A DNA stretch of 64,000 nucleotides from Ostreococcus mediterraneus. Lineage: Eukaryota > Chlorophyta > Mamiellophyceae > Mamiellales > Bathycoccaceae. A program made the position numbers and the translations under genes. Where the stretch lies: contig WMKK01000014.1 in assembly GCA_012295225.1 (NCBI GenBank), positions 124,001-188,000 on the forward strand, written 5' to 3'. The notes beneath the pieces were generated by a model, which was not told the origin of the DNA, ran no database searches, and saw nothing but the letters and a program-made list of their open reading frames with translations. This document shows positions 18,459 through 28,916 of the stretch, piece by piece; within the stretch, counting starts at the first letter, position 1, and the number at the start of each line of letters is the position of its first letter.

Positions 18459-20756
18459 ATGTCGTCGCCGCCGCCGCCGCACGACGCGACGGACGCGATG
18501 GACGCCGCCATGACGCTGCGCTTGGCGTGGCGCGGCTGGGCGCACGCGTGCGCGAAACAGCGCGCGATCGGCGCGCACGCGGAGGCAATGTGGCGCGATC
18601 GCACGCGACGCACCAAGGCGAAAGTATTTATCGCCTGGGCGCACTCGGTGAAGTTTGCGATTAAGCGACGGGAGCTGTTGTGCGATCGGGCCAAGGTGAG
18701 GGTGGCGAACGCGCGGTTGACCGCGGCGACGCGGGCGTGGAAGGCGAGGGTTCGGTTTCAGCGCACGCAGCGGCGGGATGTGATACGAGCGTATTTGATT
18801 ATGCGTGCAAAGAAGTTTTTACGGGCGTGGTTGGATGTGGCGATCGAAGGGCGGGCGACGCGACCGGTAAAGGTGACGACGGAGGAGACGAAGACGCCGA
18901 CGACGCCGACGCGGGCGGTTTCAGAATCTGGTTCGTCTTCGGCGGTGCGACGGTATCGCAGAGAGACGCGAACGGCGATGTCAGTGGATGATATGAAGTC
19001 ACGCTTATGGACGCATGCCAACGCGCCGTCGTCGCCAGTGGTCAAGGTGATTGAGTCAAACTCTTCGGCTGCCACTGACGAAGACGAAGACGAGCGCTCG
19101 GTGGATACGACGATCTCAGCGTCAACCTCGACGACGACCACCACGACGATGACGACAACGACGACGAGTGGAGGCGCGCAAGTGCCCGGTGCGACCGTGC
19201 CTGGAGAACTCCCGACCGCACCCAAGCAAAAAGCCGTGGTTCGTAGACGTAAAATCGTCGCCAAGCAAGCGGGGACGTCAACGACAGAGGCAGAAGAAGA
19301 CGCAACGACGGTCGCCGCTCCTCGTGCGCCGATCGCAGTCACGACCGCGACTGCATCGGCTCCATCGACCACTCCATCGACTCCATCTGTGGTTGAGGTC
19401 ATTCCCACGTCGATGACGACGTCCTCTCGAGAATCACCCTCCACGACGACGTCCCTGTCCATGGTGGTCGTCTTTCTCATCCTCGGCGTGGCGCTGGTTG
19501 GATCCGTCACGATTTTAGGCATGATCTTTGGATTTTCGTTATCCACCGATGGGTCGTCTATTGCGGCGCTAAATGAAGCGCAACGTAACGTGACTATTTT
19601 GGCCCGCGCGTCGGCGGCGCAGCGGCGTGAACTCGAGGCGTGTCGCACGTTCGGCGGCGGCGTCCCTGACGCGTCGCAAAACGCCGCCATCGCTTCGGCA
19701 GAGGCTAAAGTTTCAGATTCCGTCGTGCGCATTAGCGAGTTGGAGGTCAAGTTGAGCGCCGCGCAAGCCGAAAAGGCATCCGCACAAAGCGCGCAAAAGT
19801 TAGCTGAAGGTCGGCTGCACAAGCTCGGGTCGTTAGCCATGGACAAGCTTCAAATCGCCGAGGCGCTTGACAAGATGACGACGCGTGCGACGTATTGCGA
19901 AACCGTGTCTTCGCAAGCGATGAAGTTGAGCAAAGCGCGCGACGTGTGCATCGCGCGCGCCGATACTTGCGATAAACTCGCGTTGACGCTCAAACTTCAA
20001 GTCAGCGAGTACTCGAGCGGTTTACAAAGCGCACAAAAGTCATTGCAAGAAACTGTCGAAGTCGCCAACGCCTGTCGCTACCAAATCGGCTTGCCCGCGT
20101 ACTCGCCGAAACACAAGTCGCGACTCGGTACGTTTGCGTCGTCGGCGTTTAGTTCTATTCCGGGACTCTCAGATTTGTTCTCCTACACCGCCATAGCGTT
20201 TTACCTCGTCGTTGGCTACGCGTATTACTTGAAGATTATGGTGAGCGAGCTCGTCGTCGAGCGGGACACGTTAGTGACGCACTTGGCCAAGTTGAACGTT
20301 GAAGGCGTACCGAGCAAGGTGGATAACAGCGCTAGTACTTCTGCGGCTGCTCAAGTCGCTGCCGCGCGTGCGTCGAGCAAGCGCGCGCGCAGTTTGGATG
20401 ACTTGATCACGAGTCAGGAAGACTCGAGCGAGCGCAAGAAGACAGCGGCGGAGCGCGCGAGCGAAATCATCATTGAAGAAGAAGACGAAACCGTCGCGGT
20501 GCCGGTCACATCGGAAAATATTGAGACGCACGCCGCCGTCACAAGTGGCGCCGTCGAAGAAACAAAGAAAGAAGACGACGAACAGAGTGAACGATCCATC
20601 AGGCTCGTTGAAAAGTGGGTTGAAAAGTCGCAAGACGAAGAAATTAAAGATGAGCTCGAGCGCATTCGGCGTCTCGTCGCCCTCGAGGATGAGCGCGAGA
20701 AGGCTGCCGAGAAGGCGCAGTTGGACGCGCTCAAAGAAAAGGCGCAGGACAGTTAA
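18459..20756 (+). CDS. SFI1-like repeat and coiled-coil membrane protein, function unknown
   Basis: 765 residues from the ATG at 18459; the frame is open back to ATGs at 18312 and 18282, so the start is uncertain. The first 110 residues contain repeated Trp-centred helices (LAWRGWAHACAKQRA, KVFIAWAHSVKF, ATRAWKARVRF, FLRAWLDVAI), similar to the centrin-binding repeats of SFI1. A Thr/Ser-rich linker leads to a hydrophobic helix (MVVVFLILGVALVGSVTIL), a coiled coil, a second hydrophobic segment (YTAIAFYLVVGYAYYLKIMV) and a charged coiled-coil tail. A membrane-anchored cytoskeletal linker is possible. No family name can be given. Confidence 0.7.
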   Translation: MSSPPPPHDATDAMDAAMTLRLAWRGWAHACAKQRAIGAHAEAMWRDRTRRTKAKVFIAWAHSVKFAIKRRELLCDRAKVRVANARLTAATRAWKARVRFQRTQRRDVIRAYLIMRAKKFLRAWLDVAIEGRATRPVKVTTEETKTPTTPTRAVSESGSSSAVRRYRRETRTAMSVDDMKSRLWTHANAPSSPVVKVIESNSSAATDEDEDERSVDTTISASTSTTTTTTMTTTTTSGGAQVPGATVPGELPTAPKQKAVVRRRKIVAKQAGTSTTEAEEDATTVAAPRAPIAVTTATASAPSTTPSTPSVVEVIPTSMTTSSRESPSTTTSLSMVVVFLILGVALVGSVTILGMIFGFSLSTDGSSIAALNEAQRNVTILARASAAQRRELEACRTFGGGVPDASQNAAIASAEAKVSDSVVRISELEVKLSAAQAEKASAQSAQKLAEGRLHKLGSLAMDKLQIAEALDKMTTRATYCETVSSQAMKLSKARDVCIARADTCDKLALTLKLQVSEYSSGLQSAQKSLQETVEVANACRYQIGLPAYSPKHKSRLGTFASSAFSSIPGLSDLFSYTAIAFYLVVGYAYYLKIMVSELVVERDTLVTHLAKLNVEGVPSKVDNSASTSAAAQVAAARASSKRARSLDDLITSQEDSSERKKTAAERASEIIIEEEDETVAVPVTSENIETHAAVTSGAVEETKKEDDEQSERSIRLVEKWVEKSQDEEIKDELERIRRLVALEDEREKAAEKAQLDALKEKAQDS

Positions 20757-20901
20757 CGTCGTCGTCGTTGTATAAGTAATATTTGCTACGTAATAAATTA
20801 AATAATTTCAACACGTCGGTGCTCCATCTAAAATAAATACCTCTAATCAATCCATCCCAACAACACACACACGCACACACACACACACGCACAAAAACAC
20901 C
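20757..20901. repeat. Convergent spacer with CA-rich microsatellite
   Basis: 145 bp between two convergent stops. A (CA)n-type run with interspersed cgcaca lies at about 20861-20900. Confidence 0.6.
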
Positions 20902-23889
20902 TCACTCGTCGACAACCACTGGCAGGCGCATCGTCTTATCCTCAAAGTGCCTAAGTTTCTCTTCGAGTTCCAGGAATCCATTCACGCGAGCCAATTCGCT
21001 CGGCGCTTGGTTGCGGTCATCCGGCGCTATGTATTTGGGTCTGTCCTCGTACGAAATCTTCGTCAAAAAGTAATCAATGACGCACCCGTGCCCATAAATT
21101 GCACACTTGTGCAACGCTGAATGCCCATTAACGTTGACCACGGAATAACTCACGCCCAAGTCATCGCACAACCATTTCACCATGCGCAACGTTTCATCCG
21201 AAGTCGCTTCCGACGTGCACGCCCAAAGCACGGCGTTGCACCCCCATCGGTTCGTGGTGTTGACGTCGAACCCGGGATGGGCGGCAAACCACTCCGCGAC
21301 GTCTCGATGATTCTTCCAAATCGCTAAATGAAATGGAAAATCACCATCGTACGACGCGCGCGATGGATCGGCGCCGTGGTCGACGAGCCACGCGCACGCT
21401 TTGAGCGCGCCGTTGCGCGCCGCCCAATGCAGAGGCACGCGGCCATCTTTGCGACTGGTGGCGTTTACATCCATGCCCACGTCGTTTACGAGAAAGTCGC
21501 ACGCACGCACGAATCCACCACCTGCGGCCCACATTAAGGCGTTACTTCCGAACAAATCGATATCCGTGATTGGGTCCCAACCTTCGTCGGCTATGGCGCA
21601 GCGCATGCCTTCGACGTCGCCTCGGGACGCGGCATCCATGCCAGGCGACAACACCTTGCGACCTTCGCGCGGGCGCCAAGCCTTGGGCTTGCCCCCTTGC
21701 GAGCCGCGCCATGAGCTCGATTCAAACTCAGTGTTTTCGCACTCCATGGCGTCCACAGCCGCCGCCGCGCAATCCGGTCCGTCGCCGCCACTTTGGAAGT
21801 GTTGTCGTAATCCGCCGCCGTGCACGGCGTAGTACTTGAAGCACCCACCGCATTGCATCAAACCGATGGCTGTTTTACCCATGTCGTAACTTTTACTCGT
21901 CAACCAGAGCGAACCATTGGCCATGGGTTTGGCACGAATAAAGTAATCTTCGACGTTGTCGCCTCTGTCGAGCTTTTGTTCATCCAGGGCGTCGGCGACG
22001 CGTCTGGCGAAACGCGCCTCGCGCCCATCCATGACATCGGCTGTTCCGCCTCGCGCCATGAGCAAACGTATCGGCGCGGAAGAAGAATAGTCATTTCCAG
22101 GACGACGGTTTGTGGTTTGTGGACGTAAAGCTCTAACCATATGACGCTCTTTGTCTGTCAGCGGTGGTTCGTCATTCTTTTCGAGAGCCCGCTCGACGGC
22201 TCTCACCACACACTCGCTCAACGTTGCCGAAGCCGGGGGCGGAGGTTCCATCGCCATATCAATCATGGCTTGCGTGATTTCGCTCACGTCCGACTCTGAG
22301 CACGTCGTGAGCGACCGTTGTTCATCATCGAGGAGCTTCTTCTTCACCTCGTACGGCTTGATAACCTCTGCGGCGTCGAGCTCGAATACGACGTCACGTA
22401 CAGCGGATTCTAAATCTCCCGCGAGCGCTGCGGTCACGCCGCGCTGATTCAGCGTCGAAAGTACGAGCTGAATCTTCGTTGGATCCACCCCGGCGAACTC
22501 AGGCGCTTGGTTATTCAAAATATCAGGATTGTGGAAGAACTCGCACGCCTCGCGAGACGCGCGCACCTTGACAAAGGCTCGAGCAACCATTTCGCGATAA
22601 AAGCACGCCAACGCCGTCTGTGGTGGTGCCTTGGTCAACCACTTGGCCAACGCCCAGGCATCGTACAGCGATGTATTCGCGCCTTGACCTTTGAACGGCG
22701 ACATGGGATGCGCAGCGTCGCCGATGCACACCACACGCGACTTTGGACTTCTGAGCGCCATGTGCGGCTTGGCTTTCGCATCCGCCTTACTCGTTGGCGG
22801 CTCTTCGCGGTCAAACAACGGCCCCGCCCACGCTTGTTCCCAATCTGTGTGCTCAAACATTGCCGCAACGGGCTCGTGCCAACCCTCGGTATGCTTCATG
22901 ACAAACTTTCTAACCTCGCTTCGCGGCGCGCCCGCCAACGCGCGTGCCTCGGCTTCGTCCACGCGTACGCTCAGTTGCCACATGCTACGTTCAGGCGTCC
23001 CAGTCTCCGCGCACGCCGCCTGAAATGGCATTGTGAACATTCTCGATGTACCATCGACGGTGTAAAACCCTTGACCACTCAACAAAGGATGGGACAAATC
23101 CGTAAATCCCGTGCACAACGCCACGCCTAAATACCGCAACTCGCCGCTCTTCAAATCCGCCGCCGCGCCGCTCGCCTTGCGTACGCCACTCCGGACACCA
23201 TCCGCACCCACGAGCACCGTGGCACGAATCACATCACCATTGTCCAAAATCACATCAACACCATCGGAGTCTTCCACGAAATCCTTCAAAGTCGCGCCCC
23301 AACGAATCCATTCCGGAGGAATCGAGCGCAACAAAATGTCCCGCACGACGCCGCGGGGCACTCTCAAATTCGTCAACTTTTGCCCCTCCTCCGCGCTCTC
23401 ACTCGCGCTCGATGACGCTCGATCACCACTCTCATCGTCATCACATTCTTCACCACTCCCAGCGCTGTCTAAATCTCCATTCTTGCCCTTCACACCGCCT
23501 CCTTTCATTCTCTCGTCGGCGTGAAACAAACCTTTACCATAGTACCCCAACGCGCGTCCACTCGGGGCAAACGTCCAGTGCGCGTGGCTCTTCGTCGACG
23601 CCTCGCGACACGCATCGAGCACGCCTAGACCACGCAACGCACCATTCGTTTCGCTCAGCGTCACCCCGTACCCTTGCCTACGCGCGCTCGAACTCTCGTC
23701 GCGCTCCAACACCACGCAGCGAAAGTCATCGTCATCTTCTTTGTCGTCATCTTTGTCGTCGTCGTCCGTCTCCCGTCGTCGTCGTCGTCGCTCCGATGCG
23801 AGCGCGGCCGCGAGCGCGAGCCCAGCGACGCCACCGCCCGCGATGACGACCACGTCGCCCGCACCGAGCGCCTTGGCGCACCGCTTCAT
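20902..23889 (-). CDS. FAD-dependent monooxygenase fused to an ankyrin-repeat domain
   Basis: 995 residues from the ATG at 23889. The N-terminal 500 residues form a class A flavin monooxygenase: dinucleotide loop GGGVAGLALAAAL, DG motif LVGADGVRSGVR, and GD motif CIGDAAHPMSPFKGQG. A D/K/E-rich insertion splits the Rossmann fold after its first helix. A middle part has CGGCFKYYAVHGGGLRQHF, a small Cys/His module. The last ~230 residues are ankyrin repeats (NALMWAAGGG, VPLHWAARNGALKACAWL, HSALHKCAIYGH). Monooxygenases of this type hydroxylate or epoxidise aromatic or isoprenoid substrates; the substrate here is unknown. Divergent from another ankyrin gene 71 bp away. Confidence 0.85.
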   Translation of the reverse strand: MKRCAKALGAGDVVVIAGGGVAGLALAAALASERRRRRRETDDDDKDDDKEDDDDFRCVVLERDESSSARRQGYGVTLSETNGALRGLGVLDACREASTKSHAHWTFAPSGRALGYYGKGLFHADERMKGGGVKGKNGDLDSAGSGEECDDDESGDRASSSASESAEEGQKLTNLRVPRGVVRDILLRSIPPEWIRWGATLKDFVEDSDGVDVILDNGDVIRATVLVGADGVRSGVRKASGAAADLKSGELRYLGVALCTGFTDLSHPLLSGQGFYTVDGTSRMFTMPFQAACAETGTPERSMWQLSVRVDEAEARALAGAPRSEVRKFVMKHTEGWHEPVAAMFEHTDWEQAWAGPLFDREEPPTSKADAKAKPHMALRSPKSRVVCIGDAAHPMSPFKGQGANTSLYDAWALAKWLTKAPPQTALACFYREMVARAFVKVRASREACEFFHNPDILNNQAPEFAGVDPTKIQLVLSTLNQRGVTAALAGDLESAVRDVVFELDAAEVIKPYEVKKKLLDDEQRSLTTCSESDVSEITQAMIDMAMEPPPPASATLSECVVRAVERALEKNDEPPLTDKERHMVRALRPQTTNRRPGNDYSSSAPIRLLMARGGTADVMDGREARFARRVADALDEQKLDRGDNVEDYFIRAKPMANGSLWLTSKSYDMGKTAIGLMQCGGCFKYYAVHGGGLRQHFQSGGDGPDCAAAAVDAMECENTEFESSSWRGSQGGKPKAWRPREGRKVLSPGMDAASRGDVEGMRCAIADEGWDPITDIDLFGSNALMWAAGGGFVRACDFLVNDVGMDVNATSRKDGRVPLHWAARNGALKACAWLVDHGADPSRASYDGDFPFHLAIWKNHRDVAEWFAAHPGFDVNTTNRWGCNAVLWACTSEATSDETLRMVKWLCDDLGVSYSVVNVNGHSALHKCAIYGHGCVIDYFLTKISYEDRPKYIAPDDRNQAPSELARVNGFLELEEKLRHFEDKTMRLPVVVDE

Positions 23890-23960
23890 GGCGCCAAGCG
23901 TCACACTCTGACGGCGGCGCTTGTCGCGCCTGTCGCCTTTGGTCGCGTCGTGCGCGCGCG

Positions 23961-26299
23961 ATGGCGGTCGCCAAGCCGCCGCGCGACGCGCACGACGCGT
24001 TGGATGCGCGCGCCAAGCGCATTCGCGACGTCACGGGCGAGTACGTGCGCGCGAGGGTTGGCGGCGACGTCAGGGAGCCGCACGGGAGCGCTGGATGCGC
24101 GTCGGCGTTTCACTCGCCTGCGGTGCGCGACGACGACCCGGAAGGGTGGCGGCCGGTGGAATACGTGAGCAAGGTGTATGATGCGTGCGCGAATGGCCAT
24201 CACGAGGGCGTGGCGCGAGTGTTGCGCACGGTTGAGATGTCTGCGTGGTTGTTGCGGATGAATGGCTCGACGAAGTCGCAGCGAACGTTGCGGTTGCAGG
24301 CGACGTCGACGATGAATACGTTGTTTCACAGTACGTTGATAGCGATCGAACGCGTGCGAGTGCGAGTGCGAATCGTGTGTTGTGTGTTTGTTGAGGGCGA
24401 GCGATGACTGACTGATGGTGGTTCCGAACGCGACGCGCAGTCGCGGTGACGAGCGATAAGGGCTCGGTGGCCATGTTGAACACGTTATATCAGGCGGCAA
24501 AGCGAGTCGCGCAGATGGCGGTGGATGAAAACATGCACGATGAGAAAAATAGGGAGAAGTATACGGTGAATGAGATCGTTGCAGCGTTTATGAGCGAGCC
24601 AAACGCCGAGCATGATTCTCCGCTCCATATGGCGTGCGCGCTCGGTAAAAAGGACATGGCGTTGTGGCTTTATGATAAAGGTGGAACGATGTGCCGAAAG
24701 AATAAAGATGGTTTGGATTGGCTCATGACAGTAATTTGTTATCGTCGAGGTAGATTTAGACCCGTCGGGTTCACGCCGACGGACAAAAGAGAAGAGTTCA
24801 TTGAGAGTGTTCCAAAAACGAACCAAAGCGCATACGGCGCGCCTGGACACCCCAAGTCCGCGCCTGATTCGGTGGGTTGGAAAATCATACTGCATGGTAG
24901 AAGATGTACAGTTTTGCGTGTGAGAGAATACGTTGGGTGCGTTCCTGATACGCGCAAGGTGTATCAAGCATACATGTCTACGATTCTCCACGACGACATA
25001 TACGACGAAGAGGCGGGCATCGAAGAAGAGTTGGACTTAGAATTCGCTCACGATGTTGTAGAGTTCGCATGGTGTATTCCCTGGAAGGCTGGTACGGAAG
25101 AAAACGAGCTCATGAAAGCTTTGTTGGATCGCGGCGTGGATACGGCGGTTGAATGCAATGCTGGGATGACGCCGTTGCACTACGCCGCTCGGTTTGATGA
25201 GGTTGAGTTTACACGACTACTCCTCAAAGCTGGCGCAGATGTTGGCGCGGCATCGAATCAATCTTGCGCCATTCACGGCAAATCAAACACTAGATGCTGT
25301 CCTCGACATCAACAGGGGAAGACGCCCTTGATGGTGGCCGAAATTTTGGGGCACACGGACGTTAAAAATTTAATCACCGAGTACGCGGAGAAAAAACGAA
25401 TCGAGAACGAACGCGTGGCGGAACAAATAATGCTCGAATTGATGGAAGAATCCGAAGACAAGAACGCGCCGAAAGTTTCAAAGAAAAAGAAGAAAAAGAA
25501 AGCCAAAGAAAAAGAGCCTGCCGAGGAAGAGCCCATTGTATCGACGTCGGTGGAACAACTTGATCCCAAAGAAAAGAAAAATGACGCAGCGGCCAAGCCA
25601 GAGGACGCAACCACGGATGCTTTTGAGTTGGAAACTGAGATTGAAGCGGTGAGAAAAGCTACAGCCGCAAGTACCATCGCTGATGAATTACAAAACTCTA
25701 ATCGAACGCCGGCGCGCGAAGTCGTTGAAGTAATGGCACCGAGTGAGGGAAACACCGCTTCGCCTTGGCAATCCATGTCAACTTGGGCAACGATTGCACA
25801 TGGTTCTCAAATTGAGTCCACAATGACAAACGCACATTTTATCAATGAGGATGAGGACAAGTACGAGGAGGACGAGGACGGCCATGACGATGACGACGAC
25901 GACAACGACGAATTGAAGCCGCCAAGCGTGATGGACTTTTCATCGTATGAGTGGCTCGACGACGTTTGTTTCCGACAAAAATTTGGTGTGGTTGCGGATG
26001 GAGGTTCTCCGGAATGGTTAGCGGCATGCAGCGAGCGAATGCAGCGATTACACCCTATGGCGAGCGCTCTCGGTCTTGGATGTGAGCATATTTTAGGACA
26101 CGACATTGACACGCTCAGCGTCGCTCAGATCGAAGCTGCCGAGGAAGTTCATCGCGAATTACTTGCTCGACTCGCCGACGCACGCGTTCGATTAGCCATA
26201 GAACAAGAGCGCCAACGATTGAGTGAGGCGAAAGATATTGAAATCGTTCGTCAAAGTATTCGCAGAGTGAGAGAAACTGAATCGATGTTCTCTACGTGA
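23961..26299 (+). CDS. Ankyrin-repeat protein, two exons
   Basis: Exons 23961-24330 and 24441-26299, 742 residues. The 110-nt intron opens GTACGTTG, contains GACTGACTGATGG and ends GCAG; the join leaves an ATC codon and keeps frame. Ankyrin-like units occur in exon 1 (VSKVYDACANGHHEGVARVL) and exon 2 (SPLHMACALGKKDMALWLYD, TPLHYAARFDEVEFTRLLLK, KTPLMVAEILGHTDVKNL). A Lys/Glu-rich linker, an acidic D run and a helical C-terminus follow. No enzymatic domain is recognised. Its head-to-head partner also ends in ankyrin repeats, so the pair could be co-regulated; function unknown. Confidence 0.82.
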
Positions 26300-26373
26300 A
26301 CGATTCTGCTAGTAACTAGAATCTACAGTAGCTACCGGTACCGGTATTGCATGTAACAATATCATCATCATCA

Positions 26374-27282
26374 TCACAACTCGTGCTGTGAATCGCTTGG
26401 TTTTGTTGCATGTGTACCGACATGTCTCGGTCCAACGCGCATCCATTGCGTGGCTATCCACTTCGTGCCGCGAGTCACCGGACACCCCGCGTGCAGTGAG
26501 TTGACGTCGTTTTCTCCATTCAAGTGCCCATTAAACAACAAAACCGCATCTCCTCGACGTGGTTTCACGCTTAACACGCCTTTAGTGCCTTTATGCGCCA
26601 TAGAACACGCATTTTCTGGCGTCACCGACGCGTGGCGCGTCTCTCCAATCGGTGTACCAAGCGGAAACACCGTCTCCCCGCCGTCTTCGACGTCGCTCAA
26701 ATACATGAACACCGTCGCCGCGCGTTGACCTCCATCCAACAACTCGCTATCATTTTCATCTTCAAAGTAATCGTGATGCGCCGCATACTCGTCACCAACA
26801 TCATACTTCAAAACCGCTATGTTTTCCGCCCGATTCGGAGGCAACATCGACCACGCCGCCACGCGAAGCTCAATCGCCCGCACGACGTCATCCTCGCTCT
26901 CGAGCGCGTAGCCCTTCTTCGCGGTGAACGCGCCCCGAGGCGCGGGAAATTTCACCACACCATCATCACCCTCACGCATCACGCGCGCGTACGCTAAACT
27001 AATCAAGTGCTCGCATTCCTCGACGCTCAGAAAGTCGCGATACACGTACGCCCGAGGCGCGCTCGACACCCGCGTCGCGAGCGCCTCACCCCCATCATTC
27101 GTAGTAAAGTATGACTTTGTTTCGACAATATTCAACTCACCATCATCGTCGTCGAGCTTTTCGTCGCGGTAATCGCTCGGCAGCGTCGTTCGCGCGCCAT
27201 CCACCACCGTCACCATCACCATCACCATCATCACCATCACCGTCACCATCACCACCTTTGTCATCTTTGCCGCCATCATCAT
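26374..27282 (-). CDS. Prolyl 4-hydroxylase alpha-subunit-like 2-oxoglutarate dioxygenase
   Basis: 302 residues starting at the ATG run at 27280-27282; the frame is open 42 codons further. A strongly hydrophobic Met/Val-rich N-terminus serves as signal anchor. The catalytic domain shows YVYRDFLSVEECEHLISLA, the iron ligands in HHDYFEDEND (HxD), and the distal His plus the 2-oxoglutarate-binding Lys in HAGCPVTRGTKWIATQW. Plant and algal relatives hydroxylate prolines of cell-wall or secreted proteins in the ER and Golgi. The C-terminus is QHEL, close to the HDEL retrieval signal, which fits ER residence. The start choice is uncertain. Confidence 0.88.
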   Translation of the reverse strand: MMMAAKMTKVVMVTVMVMMVMVMVTVVDGARTTLPSDYRDEKLDDDDGELNIVETKSYFTTNDGGEALATRVSSAPRAYVYRDFLSVEECEHLISLAYARVMREGDDGVVKFPAPRGAFTAKKGYALESEDDVVRAIELRVAAWSMLPPNRAENIAVLKYDVGDEYAAHHDYFEDENDSELLDGGQRAATVFMYLSDVEDGGETVFPLGTPIGETRHASVTPENACSMAHKGTKGVLSVKPRRGDAVLLFNGHLNGENDVNSLHAGCPVTRGTKWIATQWMRVGPRHVGTHATKPSDSQHEL

Positions 27283-27556
27283 CGTCCACGCACGCACGCA
27301 CGCACGCACACGCGCGCACGAACACCAACACCGACGCCGCGGTGCGTGCGCCCCGTCGTCGATCGTCGCGCACTGCCGGGCGACGCGCGGGGTGTTCGAG
27401 TGGTCCACTGGAGTCCAAAGGCATCACGGTGTATGTGATTGTCGTATGGGTAAACAGTATACAATAACACACGAGGGGAACCAAAAAGCCTCCCCACGTC
27501 ACCCGACGCGCGACACCACTGTGTGACGCACGCGACATACGACGCGCGACGACGCG

Positions 27557-28852
27557 ATGGCGAGCACGGTAGGCATGATGGACCCCGCGTTCTTCGTCGG
27601 ACGCAAAGAAATCATCGCCTGGGTGAACGCGCTGCTCGGATTAAACCTGAGCAAAGTGGAGCAGTGCGCCTCGGGGGCGATTTATTGCCAAATCATGGAT
27701 GCGTGTCACGGGGGAGCGGTACCGATGCATACGGTGAATTTCGACGCGAAGAGCGAGCATGAGTTTGTGAGTAATTATAAGGTGTTGCAGCTGGTGTTTG
27801 ATAAGTTGAAGATTGCAAAGAATATTGAGGTGAATCGATTGGTCAAGGCGCGACCGCTGGATAATTTGGAATTTTTACAGTGGATGAAGTGTTATCACGA
27901 TAAGACGATTGGGTGCGTGGATGGGACGTATGATGCGGAAGAACGACGTGCGCACGCACGTGGAGGGGCGTCGTTTGCTGGGGCGAAGAAGGCATCGGTG
28001 ATGAATGGTGATCGTGGGAAGGGTGGGCATCGAGGAAGCGGGCACCCGTCGGCGCGGAGTTCGCGCGAAGGTGGCGTCGGCGGCGGACGACGCGGAACTG
28101 GCCCGAAACCGATTGGTTTTGGGCGTGAGAGCGGTTCAAATGGCATAGGTGGAGGGTATTCCACGATATCGACGACGACGACGACGACGACAACCGCGAC
28201 AGCGGCATCGGGCAACACCACGTCGAGCGGTCGAGCGACCACGGGGCACTCGGCGGCGACGTCGGCGCAAGTGCGGGAATTGACCGAAACGAATACGTCG
28301 CTGTCGTTACAAGTCGAACGCGCCGAACAAGAACGTGAATTTTACTTTGAAAAACTTCAAGATGTAGAGTACTTGTGTCAGCGTCCGGAATTTGAGAATA
28401 ATCCGTTAACCAAGGTTGTGGAACGGATTTTGTACCACACCGACGGCAAGGCGGACGTGGACGCCATCATCGCCGAATGTTTGGGTTCGACGGCGGCTGA
28501 AGACACTGTTGTCGTCGCAGCACCGACAGCACCAGTGCTGACGCCTAAACAACCACAAGTTGAAGAAGAAAAAGAAGAAGATGGTGGTGTTGATGATGAA
28601 GAAATCACGTGCACGCAAACCACGCCGACGGTGGCATCAACCGTGGCGACCATGGCGGCGATGACGCTCGAGCGTTCAGACTCCGTCAACACAACGTCGC
28701 CGTTGGGTACGCCTCCGCCCATGTTTGACGACGACGTACCACCGATTGGAGGTATTCCGCTCTTAACTCCGCCGGTGTGTAAAAGTCCGGTATTCGCGCC
28801 ATCCGTACGCACACCCTTACAGGATAGACTCACCAACAGTGGCGGAGAATAA
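27557..28852 (+). CDS. EB1: Microtubule plus-end binding protein EB1
   Basis: 431 residues. The N-terminal calponin-homology domain is clear: MMDPAFFVGRKEIIAWVNAL, QCASGAIYCQIMDACHGG, VSNYKVLQLVFDKL, LVKARPLDNLEFLQWMKCYH. A Gly/Ser/Thr-rich linker is followed by a coiled coil (QVERAEQEREFYFEKLQDVE) and the EB1 four-helix end, ...YLCQRPEF and VERILYHTD. The ~150-residue acidic, Pro/Thr-rich tail is longer than in animal EB1. EB1 tracks growing microtubule ends and recruits other tip proteins. It shares a 274-bp head-to-head promoter with the hydroxylase. Confidence 0.93.
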   Translation: MASTVGMMDPAFFVGRKEIIAWVNALLGLNLSKVEQCASGAIYCQIMDACHGGAVPMHTVNFDAKSEHEFVSNYKVLQLVFDKLKIAKNIEVNRLVKARPLDNLEFLQWMKCYHDKTIGCVDGTYDAEERRAHARGGASFAGAKKASVMNGDRGKGGHRGSGHPSARSSREGGVGGGRRGTGPKPIGFGRESGSNGIGGGYSTISTTTTTTTTATAASGNTTSSGRATTGHSAATSAQVRELTETNTSLSLQVERAEQEREFYFEKLQDVEYLCQRPEFENNPLTKVVERILYHTDGKADVDAIIAECLGSTAAEDTVVVAAPTAPVLTPKQPQVEEEKEEDGGVDDEEITCTQTTPTVASTVATMAAMTLERSDSVNTTSPLGTPPPMFDDDVPPIGGIPLLTPPVCKSPVFAPSVRTPLQDRLTNSGGE

Positions 28853-28916
28853 TAAATCTTTGTTCTTTTGTTTGTTTGTTTTGTAATTTGAACCATTAAA
28901 ACAAGTTTGACTCGCA

